22,572 bases of DNA, from assembly GCA_900319835.1 (NCBI GenBank), contig ONPY01000070.1:1-22572 (forward strand), read 5' to 3'. Source of the DNA: an uncultured Eubacteriales bacterium. GTDB lineage: Bacteria > Bacillota_A > Clostridia > Oscillospirales > Oscillospiraceae. A program made the position numbers and the translations under genes. The notes beneath the pieces are model-generated. The model did no database searches. It was not told the origin of the DNA and worked only from the letters and a program-made list of their open reading frames with translations. This document shows, in pieces, positions 6,508-14,679 of the stretch; the stretch's first letter is position 1, and every line of letters starts with the position of its first letter.

Positions 6508-8571
6508 ATGAAGAAATTGGACTGGAAAATCCCATACTCCAGGCCCTGTGTTTCGCGCGGGCTTCTGGAGGCAGGACTCTCCCCGCTTTTGTGCCAGGTA
6601 CTCGCCCTCCGGGGGATCGACACGCCGGAAAAAGCCCACGCCATGCTCTACGGCGGGGCCGAGTGCGTGTACGATCCGCTGCTGATCCGCGGGATGCGGG
6701 CAGCAAAAGACCGGGTTTTGCGCGCTGTGCGGGAGAGGGAGACCGTGGCGGTATACGGGGACTATGACGTGGACGGCATCACCGCCACCAGCCTCGTCAC
6801 CGACTGGCTGCGCGGCCGGGGTCTCACCTGCTATCCCTACATCCCCGACCGGAACGAGGAGGGCTACGGGCTCAACTGCTCGGCGCTGGACGCGCTGCGC
6901 GCCAAGGGCGTGACCCTGGTTATCACCGTTGACTGCGGCATCACCGCCGTGGAGGAGGCGGAGTACGCCAGGGGCATCGGCATCGACATGGTCATCACCG
7001 ACCACCACGAGTGCCGGGCCGACGCGCTGCCGCAGGTCGCCGCCCTGGTCGACTGCAAGCGCGGTGGGGACGACTACCCCAACAAGAATCTGGCCGGCGT
7101 GGGCGTGGCGCTCAAGCTGGTGTGCGCCTGCGATGGGGACGTCGAGGAGATGCTCACGCGCTATGCGGATCTGGTGGCCATCGGCACCGTGGCGGACGTG
7201 ATGCCCCTCACCGACGAAAACCGCTATCTGGTGCGCCGGGGTCTCCAGCAGATCGTGGCCTCCCCGCGCCCCGGCATCGCCGCCATGCTCAAGGAATCCG
7301 CCATTGAGCCCAGCCGCCTTACCGCCTCCACGGTGGGCTTTTCCCTGGCGCCGCGGCTCAATGCCGCAGGACGTCTCGGCAAGGCCGGGATCGCGCTGGA
7401 TCTGATCATGTCGCAGGATGCCGAGGAGGCCGCCGCCCTGGCCCGGGAGCTCTGCGAGCTCAACCGCCAGCGGCAGGCCATTGAAAACGACATCTGGAAG
7501 GAAGCCAACGCCATGATGGCCAGCACGACGCCGGACGGGCCCATTGTCCTGGCCAGCGACAGCTGGCATCAGGGGGTCATCGGCATTGCCGCCTCACGCC
7601 TGGCAGAGCAGTATTCCCTGCCCGCCATCATCGTCTGCATGAACGGGGACGTGGGCAAGGGCTCCTGCCGCAGCTACGGTGGCTTCAACCTCTTTGAAGC
7701 GCTCTCCGCCTGCTCGGACGAGCTGATCGGCTTCGGCGGCCACGCCCTGGCCGCGGGGCTCAACGTCCGGCGGGACCGGCTGGACGCGTTCCGCGCCGCC
7801 CTGCGCGCCTACTATCTCTCAAACCGCCCCGCCGCCCTGCCGGAGGTGCAGTGCGATCTGCTGATCACCGACCCGGAGCTGCTCTCGCTGCCGAATGTGA
7901 AGTCGCTGGATCTGTTGGAGCCCTACGGCAACGCCAATCCCAAGCCCGTCATGTGCGTCAGCGGCGCGCAGCTGGAGTCCATCAGCGAGGTGGGCGGCGG
8001 CCGCCACTGCCGGATGCGCATCCGCCTGGGCAGCGCGCATTTTGAGTGTATTTTCTTCTCCCACAGCGCCGCCGACACAGGGGTGCGCGAGGGAGACTGG
8101 ATCGATATGGCCTTTACCCCCCAGATCAACGAATACCGGGGCAGCGTCTCGGTGCAGCTGGTGGCCTCCGCCGTAAGGCGGCATGACCCCGCCGCCCTCT
8201 GCGTGGCCATTCTCAGCGGGGATCAGGACGCGGAGTGGGCCGCCTCCGTCTACTGCCCGGAACGGGCGGACTTTGTGCGCATCTGGCGGGCGATGCCCCC
8301 GGACTTCCACGGCGGGGAGACGGTGCAGGAGATCCTGCGCCAGTGCCCGCCGGGCATGGAGCCGGAGAAATACTGCCTGTGCCTGATGGTGCTGCGGGAG
8401 GCCGGTCTGCTGACAGGCCGGGACGGAGGCATCTTCTCCGCCCGCTGCAGCCGCATTTCCGGCAAGGCCGATCTTGAGGCGACGCGGCTGATCCGCAGCC
8501 TGCGCCGGTTCAGACAAGGAACTATGGGAGAACAGCATGGACACAGAACGGGAAGTCAAAACCACAATTGA
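6508..8571 (+). CDS. recJ: Single-stranded-DNA-specific exonuclease RecJ
   Basis: A 687-residue 5'-3' ssDNA exonuclease for recombination and mismatch/base-excision repair. The DHH phosphoesterase core shows motif I YGDYDVDGITA (D85, D87, D89), VDCGIT (141-146), the name-giving DHH at 165-167 in ITDHHE, and AIGTVADVMP (224-233). PRLNAAGRLG and the DHHA1 motif GFGGHALAAGL follow, then an OB-like region. It is about 100 residues longer than E. coli RecJ. The C-terminal extension, with a helical segment ending near the stop, resembles the extra domain of Firmicute RecJ proteins. No good ribosome site precedes ATG 6508 (only AGAAAAG), yet the protein begins in the usual family way. Its 3' end overlaps rel by 35 bases. 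Confidence 0.95.
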   Translation: MKKLDWKIPYSRPCVSRGLLEAGLSPLLCQVLALRGIDTPEKAHAMLYGGAECVYDPLLIRGMRAAKDRVLRAVRERETVAVYGDYDVDGITATSLVTDWLRGRGLTCYPYIPDRNEEGYGLNCSALDALRAKGVTLVITVDCGITAVEEAEYARGIGIDMVITDHHECRADALPQVAALVDCKRGGDDYPNKNLAGVGVALKLVCACDGDVEEMLTRYADLVAIGTVADVMPLTDENRYLVRRGLQQIVASPRPGIAAMLKESAIEPSRLTASTVGFSLAPRLNAAGRLGKAGIALDLIMSQDAEEAAALARELCELNRQRQAIENDIWKEANAMMASTTPDGPIVLASDSWHQGVIGIAASRLAEQYSLPAIIVCMNGDVGKGSCRSYGGFNLFEALSACSDELIGFGGHALAAGLNVRRDRLDAFRAALRAYYLSNRPAALPEVQCDLLITDPELLSLPNVKSLDLLEPYGNANPKPVMCVSGAQLESISEVGGGRHCRMRIRLGSAHFECIFFSHSAADTGVREGDWIDMAFTPQINEYRGSVSVQLVASAVRRHDPAALCVAILSGDQDAEWAASVYCPERADFVRIWRAMPPDFHGGETVQEILRQCPPGMEPEKYCLCLMVLREAGLLTGRDGGIFSARCSRISGKADLEATRLIRSLRRFRQGTMGEQHGHRTGSQNHN

Positions 8572-10777
8572 TCCTGACCTGCAGTTTGAAGCGCTGCTGA
8601 GCAAAATCAAGGAGACCGCCCACGGGATGGATCTGGGCCGGATCCGCGCCGCCTACGAGATGGCGCGGGTGGCCCACTCCGGCCAGCTAAGGCGCGACGG
8701 CTCGCCCTATGTCACCCACTGCATCGCCGCGGCGGACATCAGCGTGGACATCGGGCTGGACGAGGACTCCATCATCGCGGCGCTGCTGCACGACGTGATC
8801 GAAGATACCAACCTCACCCACGACGACATCGCCCGCCAGTTCGGCACGGCCGTGGCGGACATTGTCGAGGGCGTCACGAAGCTGACGCGGGTGCAGTACA
8901 CCAGCAAGGAGGATGAACAGGCCGAGAACCTGCGCAAAATGCTCATGGCCATGGCCAAGGACATCCGCGTCATCCTCATCAAGATCGCCGACCGGCTCCA
9001 CAATATGCGCACCATGGCCTACCAGAGCCCCGAAAAGCAGAAGGCCAAGAGTCTGGAGACCATGGAGATCTACGCCCCCATCGCCCACCGGCTCGGCATG
9101 CAGCGCGCCAAGTGGGAGCTGGAGGACCTGTCCCTGCAGTATCTCGACCCGCAGGGCTATAAGGAGATCACCGACAATCTGACCAAGCGGATGCCGGAGC
9201 TGGAGAGATTCATGGACAGCATGAAGCGGAAGATCCAGGAGCGGCTGGAGGCGGAGAACGTCCAGGCCACCATCTATTTCCGCATCAAGCACGTCTACTC
9301 CATCTACCGCAAGATGTACGCGCAGAAGCTGGACATGGACGGCATCTTTGACCTGTGCGCCTTCCGCGTCATCGTCGATTCGATCCCCGACTGCTACAAC
9401 GTGCTGGGCATCATCCACGACATGTTTAAGCCCGTGCCCGGCCGCTTCAAGGACTATATCTCCACCCCCAAGCCCAACATGTACCAGAGCGTACACACCA
9501 CGGTCATCGGCTCCGAGGGCATCCCCTTCGAGGTGCAGATCCGCACCTGGGAGATGCACTACACCGCCGAGTACGGCATCGCCGCTCACTGGAAATACAA
9601 GATGGGCGCCTCGGCCGACACCTCCCTGCGGGCCGGGGACGAGGACAAGTTTGCCTGGATCCGCCGCCTGCTGGAGAGCCAGCAGGAGTCTGACGCCACA
9701 GACTTTTTCCACAATCTCAAGGTGGACATGTTTGCCGATGAGGTGTTCGTCTTCTCCCCCAAGGGGGACGTCATCAACCTCCCCGCCGGCGCCACGCCCA
9801 TCGATTTTGCCTACTCCATCCACTCCGACATCGGCAACCGTATGGTCGGCGCCAAGGTCAACGGCCGCATCGTCACCTATGACTACGTCCTGCAAAACGG
9901 CGACATTGTGGAGATCCGCACCTCCAAGTCCGCCTCCGGCCCCAGCCGCGACTGGCTCAACATGGCCAAGAGCGGCTCGGCCCGCACCAAGATCAAGCAG
10001 TGGTTCAAAAAGGAACGGCGCGAGGAGAACGTCCAGCGCGGCCGCTCCATGCTGGAGGAGGCCCTGCGCGAGGACGGGCTGACCCTGGACGATGTGATGG
10101 ACGAGGCCATCGTCGCCCCGATCCTCAAGCGCTTCTCCTTTAGCTCGGCGGACGATCTCTACGCCGCCATCGGCTACGGCGGGCTCACCGCCACCCGTGC
10201 CGCGAACCGGCTGAGGGACGAGGCCAAGAACCAGGAGCCCAAGCGTAAGACCGCCCTGGACAAGATGTCCCAGGCCGCCGAGCGCCGGGAGACCCAGGCC
10301 GCCAAAAAAGAGGGCAAAGCCGTCCACGGCATTCTGGTAGAGGGGCTGAGTAACTGTCTGGTGAAGTTCTCCCGCTGCTGCACCCCCGTGCCGGGCGACG
10401 ACATCATGGGCTTCATCACCCGCGGTCAGGGCGTCTCCATCCACCGGCGGGACTGCGCCAACTGCCAGCAGTTGCTGGGCCAGCCGGAGAACGCGGGCCG
10501 CTGGGTGGAAGTGTCCTGGGCCAGCAAGATCAGCGACAGCTATGTCACCACCATCATGATCAACGCCAAGGACCGCTCCGGTCTGGTCATGGACGTGGCT
10601 ACCGTGCTCAACGCCATCAACGCCAAGGTGCGTTCTCTCTCCGCCCGGACCACCGGCATCAACATGGCCGTGGTCTCCGTGACGTTGGAGGTCAAGGACG
10701 CGGCGGAGCTCAAATATATCATCACCCGCGTGACCTCCGTCCCCGGGGTGAACGCCGTGACGAGAAACGGGATGTAA
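8537..10777 (+). CDS. rel: Bifunctional (p)ppGpp synthetase/hydrolase Rel
   Basis: A 746-residue long RelA/SpoT homologue that makes and degrades (p)ppGpp in the stringent response. The N-terminal HD hydrolase is intact: H61, H85-D86 and D152 (ADRLHNMRTM). The synthetase follows with D272 (FDLCAFRVIV) and E332 (FEVQIRTWEM). The loop RFKD (303-306) is the RxKD form found in bifunctional Rel enzymes rather than the acidic form of E. coli RelA. A TGS domain lies at about 400-461, a zinc-finger-like region with FSRCCTPVPGD and HRRDCANC near 610-655, and a C-terminal ACT domain at about 670-745. The gene starts inside recJ, and dtd follows after 15 bases. The usual Firmicute neighbour apt, between recJ and rel, is absent here. 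Confidence 0.97.
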   Translation: MDTEREVKTTIDPDLQFEALLSKIKETAHGMDLGRIRAAYEMARVAHSGQLRRDGSPYVTHCIAAADISVDIGLDEDSIIAALLHDVIEDTNLTHDDIARQFGTAVADIVEGVTKLTRVQYTSKEDEQAENLRKMLMAMAKDIRVILIKIADRLHNMRTMAYQSPEKQKAKSLETMEIYAPIAHRLGMQRAKWELEDLSLQYLDPQGYKEITDNLTKRMPELERFMDSMKRKIQERLEAENVQATIYFRIKHVYSIYRKMYAQKLDMDGIFDLCAFRVIVDSIPDCYNVLGIIHDMFKPVPGRFKDYISTPKPNMYQSVHTTVIGSEGIPFEVQIRTWEMHYTAEYGIAAHWKYKMGASADTSLRAGDEDKFAWIRRLLESQQESDATDFFHNLKVDMFADEVFVFSPKGDVINLPAGATPIDFAYSIHSDIGNRMVGAKVNGRIVTYDYVLQNGDIVEIRTSKSASGPSRDWLNMAKSGSARTKIKQWFKKERREENVQRGRSMLEEALREDGLTLDDVMDEAIVAPILKRFSFSSADDLYAAIGYGGLTATRAANRLRDEAKNQEPKRKTALDKMSQAAERRETQAAKKEGKAVHGILVEGLSNCLVKFSRCCTPVPGDDIMGFITRGQGVSIHRRDCANCQQLLGQPENAGRWVEVSWASKISDSYVTTIMINAKDRSGLVMDVATVLNAINAKVRSLSARTTGINMAVVSVTLEVKDAAELKYIITRVTSVPGVNAVTRNGM

Positions 10778-10792
10778 GGAAGGAACAAAACT

Positions 10793-11236
10793 ATGCGAGC
10801 AGTTGTCACCCGCGTCAAGTCCGCCTCGGTGGAAATCGAGGGGGAAATTCACGGCGCCATCGGCAAGGGCTTTCTGGTGCTGCTGGGCGTCCACCAGGAC
10901 GACACCGAGGCGGAAGCCCTGAAGATCGCCGACAAGATCTGCGGCCTGCGCGTCTTTGAGGACGAGGCCGGCAAGATGAACGTCAATCCCGCGGACGCCG
11001 GCGCCGCGCTTCTCATCATCAGTCAGTTTACCCTGTTTGCCGACTGCAAGTCCCGCCGCCCCGGCTTTTCCAGGGCCGCCCGGCCCGAGACCGCCATCCC
11101 CCTCTACGAGAAGGTGATCGCGGCGTGCAGGGCCCGGGGCTTTACGGTGGAGACCGGCGTCTTCGCCGCTGAAATGCAGGTGGCCTCCGTCAACGACGGG
11201 CCGGTCACCATTCTTCTGGATACAAAGGAGCTCTGA
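10793..11236 (+). CDS. dtd: D-aminoacyl-tRNA deacylase
   Basis: A 147-residue chirality proofreading enzyme that hydrolyses D-aminoacyl-tRNA (and glycine misattached to tRNA-Ala). Both family signatures are present: SQFTLFADC (77-85) followed by KSRRPGF, and NDGPVT (134-139), which holds the Gly-cisPro pair that rejects L-amino acids. Length is typical. AAGGAAGGA precedes ATG at 10793. It sits 15 bases after rel and 3 bases before the metallo-hydrolase gene, so it is firmly inside the operon; rel-dtd adjacency is conserved in Firmicutes. Confidence 0.96.
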   Translation: MRAVVTRVKSASVEIEGEIHGAIGKGFLVLLGVHQDDTEAEALKIADKICGLRVFEDEAGKMNVNPADAGAALLIISQFTLFADCKSRRPGFSRAARPETAIPLYEKVIAACRARGFTVETGVFAAEMQVASVNDGPVTILLDTKEL

Positions 11237-11239
11237 TCC

Positions 11240-11851
11240 ATGTTAATCAAAACCATCCCCGTCGGCCAGCTGGAAACCAACTGCTATGTGGTCACCAATG
11301 AAAACACACTCGAGAGCGTGGTCATTGATCCCGGCGACGAGGCCAACACCATTCTGGACTATCTGGAGTCCAACCATCTCAAATGCGTCGCCATCCTGCT
11401 GACCCACGGGCACTTTGACCATGTGGGCGCCCTGCGCGCGGTGCAGGAAGAGACCGGCGCCGCCGTCTACATGAACCGGCGGGATGACGCCCGCTTCTCC
11501 ACGGACGAGCACATGCGCTTTATCATGGAGCAGGACGACCACAACTACGACGAGGGGGACGTGGTGGAGGCCGCTGGCCTGCGCTTCTTCGTCATGGCGA
11601 CCCCGGGACACACTCCCGGCGGCGTCACGCTCCGCTGCGAGGACGCCCTGTTTACCGGCGACACGCTCTTCAAGGGCAGCTGCGGGCGGACCGATCTGCC
11701 CGGCGGCGACATGGAGCAGGAGCTGCGCTCCATCCGCCGCATCTGTCAGCTTCCCGGCGACTACGAGGTCTACCCCGGTCACATGGACTCCAGCACCCTG
11801 GAGCGGGAGCGGAACTTCAACTACTATTGCCGCATGGCCCTGCGTGGCTGA
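11240..11851 (+). CDS. MBL-fold metallo-hydrolase (glyoxalase II-like, YqgX type)
   Basis: A 203-residue metallo-beta-lactamase-fold hydrolase. The dinuclear metal ligands are complete: THGHFDH gives H56, H58, D60 and H61, then H124 (TPGHTPGG), D141 (FTGDTLF) and H181 (YPGH). The FTGDTLFKGSCGRTD segment is typical of the short glyoxalase II-like group common in Firmicutes. That group lacks the C-terminal helical glutathione-binding domain, so the true thioester or other substrate is unknown. Only three bases separate it from the dtd stop, and AAAGGAG inside the end of dtd serves as ribosome site. Confidence 0.92.
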   Translation: MLIKTIPVGQLETNCYVVTNENTLESVVIDPGDEANTILDYLESNHLKCVAILLTHGHFDHVGALRAVQEETGAAVYMNRRDDARFSTDEHMRFIMEQDDHNYDEGDVVEAAGLRFFVMATPGHTPGGVTLRCEDALFTGDTLFKGSCGRTDLPGGDMEQELRSIRRICQLPGDYEVYPGHMDSSTLERERNFNYYCRMALRG

Positions 11852-11882
11852 GCGGAAAGAGAACAAACAAGGGAGGAACGGT

Positions 11883-12968
11883 ATGAAAAGAGCAACTCGC
11901 GTCGGGCTCATCACCAGCGGCGGCGACTGCCAGGGACTCAACGCCGCCATCCGCGGCGTGGGCAAGGCGCTGTTCCAGCGCGTCGACAACCTGGAGATCT
12001 ACGGCATGTACGACGGCTACCGCGGTCTGATCGAGCGGGACTACAAGTTCATGGAGAGGAAGGACTTCTCCGGCATCCTCACCGAGGGCGGCACCATTCT
12101 CGGCACCTCGCGCCAGCGCTACATCCCCGGCAAGGACATCGTGGACGACGAGGGCAACAGCGTCATCCCCAAGATGCTGGATACCTACAACCGCCTGGGT
12201 CTGGACTGCCTGGTGATCATGGGCGGCAACGGCACCCAGAAGAGCGCCAAGCTCCTGATGGACGCGGGCATGAACGTGGTCACGCTGCCCAAGACCATTG
12301 ACAACGACATCTGGGGCACCGACACCACCTTCGGCTTTCAGAGCGCCGTGGACATCGCCACCAATGTCATCGACTATCTGCACACCACGGCCTGCTCCCA
12401 CGGCCGCATCTTCGTGGTGGAGCTCATGGGCCGGGACGCAGGCTGGCTGACGCTTCACGCCGGCATCGGCAGTGGGGCCGATGTCATTCTGATCCCCGAG
12501 ATCCCCTACGACTTGGAAAAAGTTGCTGAGACACTGAAGCTCCGCCGCAAGAGAGGCAGCGGCTTTTCCATCATCGCCTGCGCCGAGGGTGCCGTCGCCG
12601 TCGACGACGTCAAGCTCGACGAGGAGGCCAGCCGCCGCAAGCGCGAGGCCAGCCGCCATTCCACGGTCTCCTACGCGATCGCCGAGGAGCTTGAGCGCCT
12701 CACCGGGCAGGACACCCGCGTGACCGTCCCCGGGCACTATCAGCGCGGCGGCCCCCCCTGCCCTTACGACCGCGTGCTTGCCACGCGCTTCGGCGCCTAC
12801 GCCGCGGATCTGATCATCAACCAGCAGTATGGCCGCATGGTCGCCATCCAGCACGGGGAGATCGTCTCCATCCCGCTGGAGGACGCCGCCAGCAAGACCA
12901 AGTTCCTGCCCGTGGATCACCCCATGATCCAGGTGGCAAGGGATATCGGGATCTGCATGGGCGATTAA
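11883..12968 (+). CDS. 6-phosphofructokinase (group III type, phosphoryl donor uncertain)
   Basis: A 361-residue PFK-family enzyme, phosphorylating fructose 6-phosphate to fructose 1,6-bisphosphate. The start at 11883 has GGGAGG just upstream; the open frame extends far upstream only by overlapping the previous gene. Motifs are GGDCQGLNAAIRG (13-25), GGTILGTSR (69-77), MGGNGT (113-118), PKTIDND (136-142, catalytic D140) and MGRDAGWLT (182-190). The donor-site residues are mixed. G117 (GGNG) resembles ATP enzymes, while K137 (PKTIDND) resembles PPi-dependent ones, and the usual Mg-binding Asp of GGDG is Asn116. ATP or PPi as donor therefore cannot be decided here. It is the last gene of the recJ operon. 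Confidence 0.92.
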   Translation: MKRATRVGLITSGGDCQGLNAAIRGVGKALFQRVDNLEIYGMYDGYRGLIERDYKFMERKDFSGILTEGGTILGTSRQRYIPGKDIVDDEGNSVIPKMLDTYNRLGLDCLVIMGGNGTQKSAKLLMDAGMNVVTLPKTIDNDIWGTDTTFGFQSAVDIATNVIDYLHTTACSHGRIFVVELMGRDAGWLTLHAGIGSGADVILIPEIPYDLEKVAETLKLRRKRGSGFSIIACAEGAVAVDDVKLDEEASRRKREASRHSTVSYAIAEELERLTGQDTRVTVPGHYQRGGPPCPYDRVLATRFGAYAADLIINQQYGRMVAIQHGEIVSIPLEDAASKTKFLPVDHPMIQVARDIGICMGD

Positions 12969-12969
12969 A

Positions 12970-12995
12970 TCGCCGAAAAGCACGCTTTTCGGCGA
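12970..12995 (+). terminator. Probable terminator after phosphofructokinase
   Basis: A perfect 11-bp stem (12970-12980 with 12985-12995) has a CACG loop and starts one base after the stop codon. The tail AGTTTGC is poor in T, so termination may be inefficient or helped by the structures that follow. Confidence 0.6.
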
Positions 12996-13001
12996 AGTTT
13001 G

Positions 13002-13093
13002 CAGCTCTCTGCGCGCACTCGCTTGCGTGAGACGCTCGCACACTGGAGAGCTGAGAAGTGTTTTTTGCGAGGCGCATGTCCCCGCAAAAAACA
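13002..13093. repeat. Two further inverted repeats in the pfk-downstream gap
   Basis: CAGCTCTC (13002-13009) pairs with GAGAGCTG (13046-13053). A second repeat with 11-base perfect arms (13059-13069 and 13083-13093) encloses 13 bases and contains six T in one arm and six A in the other. The rest of the gap to 13170 shows no convincing promoter or gene. These could be RNA-processing or terminator structures, or a repeat remnant. Confidence 0.55.
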
Positions 13094-13170
13094 GATTTGA
13101 TTGACCCGCTGCGCTGGGCTGCGATTGGGTAAGAACGCGTGACGCAAGCATGAGAAAGAAGGGAAAATCC

Positions 13171-13374
13171 ATGTCATTTTTCACCAGACTTTTCGGCGGG
13201 AAGAAAAAGCAGAAAGCACCCGAGCCGGTCAACCGCGCGCCCGTGGAGAAGAAAGCCGAGCCGGAGCCCACCCGCTCTGCCCCGACGGCTGGAGACGCGC
13301 TGAACGAGCTGCGCTTCAAGGCCCGCACCGGCGACCCGAAGCTGACAGAGAAGCACCGCTCCGGCAATTTCTGA
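13171..13374 (+). CDS. Small basic/charged protein of unknown function
   Basis: A 67-residue protein that I do not recognise. It begins MSFFTRLFGGKKKQK, a short amphipathic or hydrophobic patch followed by lysines, of the kind that can bind the inner face of the membrane. A Pro/Glu/Lys/Ala-rich flexible middle follows, then a charged tail ELRFKARTGDPKLTEKHRSGNF. There is no signal peptide or full membrane helix. The ATG at 13171 is preferred because AGAAGGG lies 7 bases upstream; an in-frame ATG at 13150 would add seven residues without a good ribosome site. G+C content and codon use look like the neighbours, and a strong terminator follows at once, which supports a real gene. Confidence 0.6.
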   Translation: MSFFTRLFGGKKKQKAPEPVNRAPVEKKAEPEPTRSAPTAGDALNELRFKARTGDPKLTEKHRSGNF

Positions 13375-13381
13375 AGAACGT

Positions 13382-13425
13382 GCAAAACCCGCGTGAGCCT
13401 TCCGGTTCACGCGGGTTTTGCTTTT
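13382..13425 (+). terminator. Rho-independent terminator after the small protein gene
   Basis: An 18-bp stem (13382-13399 with 13404-13421, one mismatch or wobble) has a 4-base TTCC loop and is followed by TTTTATT. It also lies at the 3' end of the convergent minus-strand gene and may serve both. Confidence 0.9.
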
Positions 13426-14677
13426 ATTCGGACAGTCTGCGGAAATTGTAGATTTCCATGGTGCAGGGTCCGGTCCTGTCCCCCACCATCCAGTGGAGCA
13501 CGCCCATGCCCATGGCATCCAGCGTCATCTGGTTATGTTCGTCATAGGTGCAGTCCACCATGCTCACCCGGTTGCCGGCCTCCACCATCTGGCGGATGCC
13601 CTCCCGGTCCAGGCCGAGACCGGGGTTGTCAAACAGATAGATGTCCGGGTGGATCTTCGCAAGCTCCTTGAGCTCCTGAAACGCCATCATCTGATCCGGC
13701 TGCTCCCAGTTGTTGCCCGCGTCCAGCGTCATGATGGCGGGCACCTTCAGCCCGAAGTCCTTCCAGGTATACAGCCCGCTGTAAAGCGCCGGGTAGGCGC
13801 CCAGGCTGGAGCCCACCACCGTGGGGGCCTTGAGAAACACGCCGCATTCGGCACCGGCCCGCAGCAGCAGCTCGATCCCCTCCCGGTTCTTCTCCTCCAC
13901 GCTGTGGTTGACGCCGTTGCGTGTGAGGAAGAGGGCGATGGTGTTGGGGGGCGGATTCATCAGGCACTTGTCCGGGACGTAGAGATAGGCCGCATCCCCG
14001 ATCTGGTAGGCCTTTCTCGCGTTGTCGTTGGTAAAGGCGTTGGCGGGATCCGTCAGCCGCTGGGCTTGCTTGTCGTTCAGCCACCCGATCATCTTCTCGC
14101 CCAGTGACCGGCGCGCCGCGCAGTCCTTGAGGTCCCCCAGATCCGTCCAGAGCTTGACGGCGTGCTCGAGCTCAAAGGCGTCGGCCAGCTCCAGGGAATA
14201 GGCGTACAGCTCCTCATTGAGCTCCCGGATGCGGTCCACCACACCCGGGTAGTCTCCCAGATCCAGGTAGATCTCCCTGGCCTGCTCCAGCTCGCCGCGC
14301 TCGGCCAGATCCCCGGCCTCCACATAGTCGCAGGCCAGCAGCAGATTGGCCGCGTCCTTGTAGCCGCGGATTTCCAGCAGCAGCGCCCGCGCTCTTTCAT
14401 AGTCTCCGCTCTGCAGGCTCCGGCGTCCGTTGAGATACTGCTGCTCCAGGGCGTACTCGTCGCACAGTGCGGCCATTTTGTCGTTTCCCGTCTGCAGGTA
14501 CAGGGCCTTGGCCTCCACATAATTCCCCGCGGCAAAGAGTCTGTTGCCTTCCTGCCGCCTGTGCAGATACGTGCCGATGGCGCGGCAGGCCAGAATCAGC
14601 GTTGCCAGCGCCGCGATCGCCGCAAATCCCGCCGCTGCCTTCTTCCAGGTCGGCGGCAGGCTCTTCTTTTCCTCCAT
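13424..14677 (-). CDS. Membrane-anchored TPR-like protein with C-terminal alpha/beta-hydrolase-like domain
   Basis: A 417-residue protein. Residues 15-35 form one membrane helix after a short positive N-terminus, so the bulk probably lies outside the membrane. Residues about 40-200 hold TPR-like helical repeats of the 'GxYxxAxxLxxxLGxYxDA' type, e.g. FAAGNYVEAKALY, RGYKDAANLLLA, ERGELEQAREIYLDLGDY. From about 245 an alpha/beta-hydrolase-like domain follows, with nucleophile-elbow motif VVGSSLGAYPAL (GxSxG, S291). A candidate acid is D319 or D357 and a candidate base H381 (YDEHNQM). The substrate is unknown and the triad assignment is inferred. The ATG (14675-14677) lies two bases after the stop of the rhomboid-like gene, with GGAG upstream, so the pair is translationally coupled. 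The frame continues upstream, but only by overlapping that gene. Confidence 0.72.
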   Translation of the reverse strand: MEEKKSLPPTWKKAAAGFAAIAALATLILACRAIGTYLHRRQEGNRLFAAGNYVEAKALYLQTGNDKMAALCDEYALEQQYLNGRRSLQSGDYERARALLLEIRGYKDAANLLLACDYVEAGDLAERGELEQAREIYLDLGDYPGVVDRIRELNEELYAYSLELADAFELEHAVKLWTDLGDLKDCAARRSLGEKMIGWLNDKQAQRLTDPANAFTNDNARKAYQIGDAAYLYVPDKCLMNPPPNTIALFLTRNGVNHSVEEKNREGIELLLRAGAECGVFLKAPTVVGSSLGAYPALYSGLYTWKDFGLKVPAIMTLDAGNNWEQPDQMMAFQELKELAKIHPDIYLFDNPGLGLDREGIRQMVEAGNRVSMVDCTYDEHNQMTLDAMGMGVLHWMVGDRTGPCTMEIYNFRRLSE

Positions 14678-14679
14678 GC

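Noticed and set aside
8687..10894. 735-codon minus-strand frame opposite rel
   Set aside because: rel is unmistakable on the plus strand. The antisense frame is His/Gly/Asp-rich, typical of a GC-rich shadow, and crosses the rel-dtd junction.
11484..11882. N-terminal extension of the phosphofructokinase frame into the MBL hydrolase gene
   Set aside because: The extension is a Ser/Pro/Thr/Arg-rich shadow of the hydrolase gene. The proper start at 11883 has a GGGAGG site and the family-typical N-terminus.
13002..13093. Possible tRNA or riboswitch in the pfk-downstream gap
   Set aside because: The stems do not form a cloverleaf, there is no T-loop consensus (GGTTCGAATCC-like), and no known riboswitch core was recognised.
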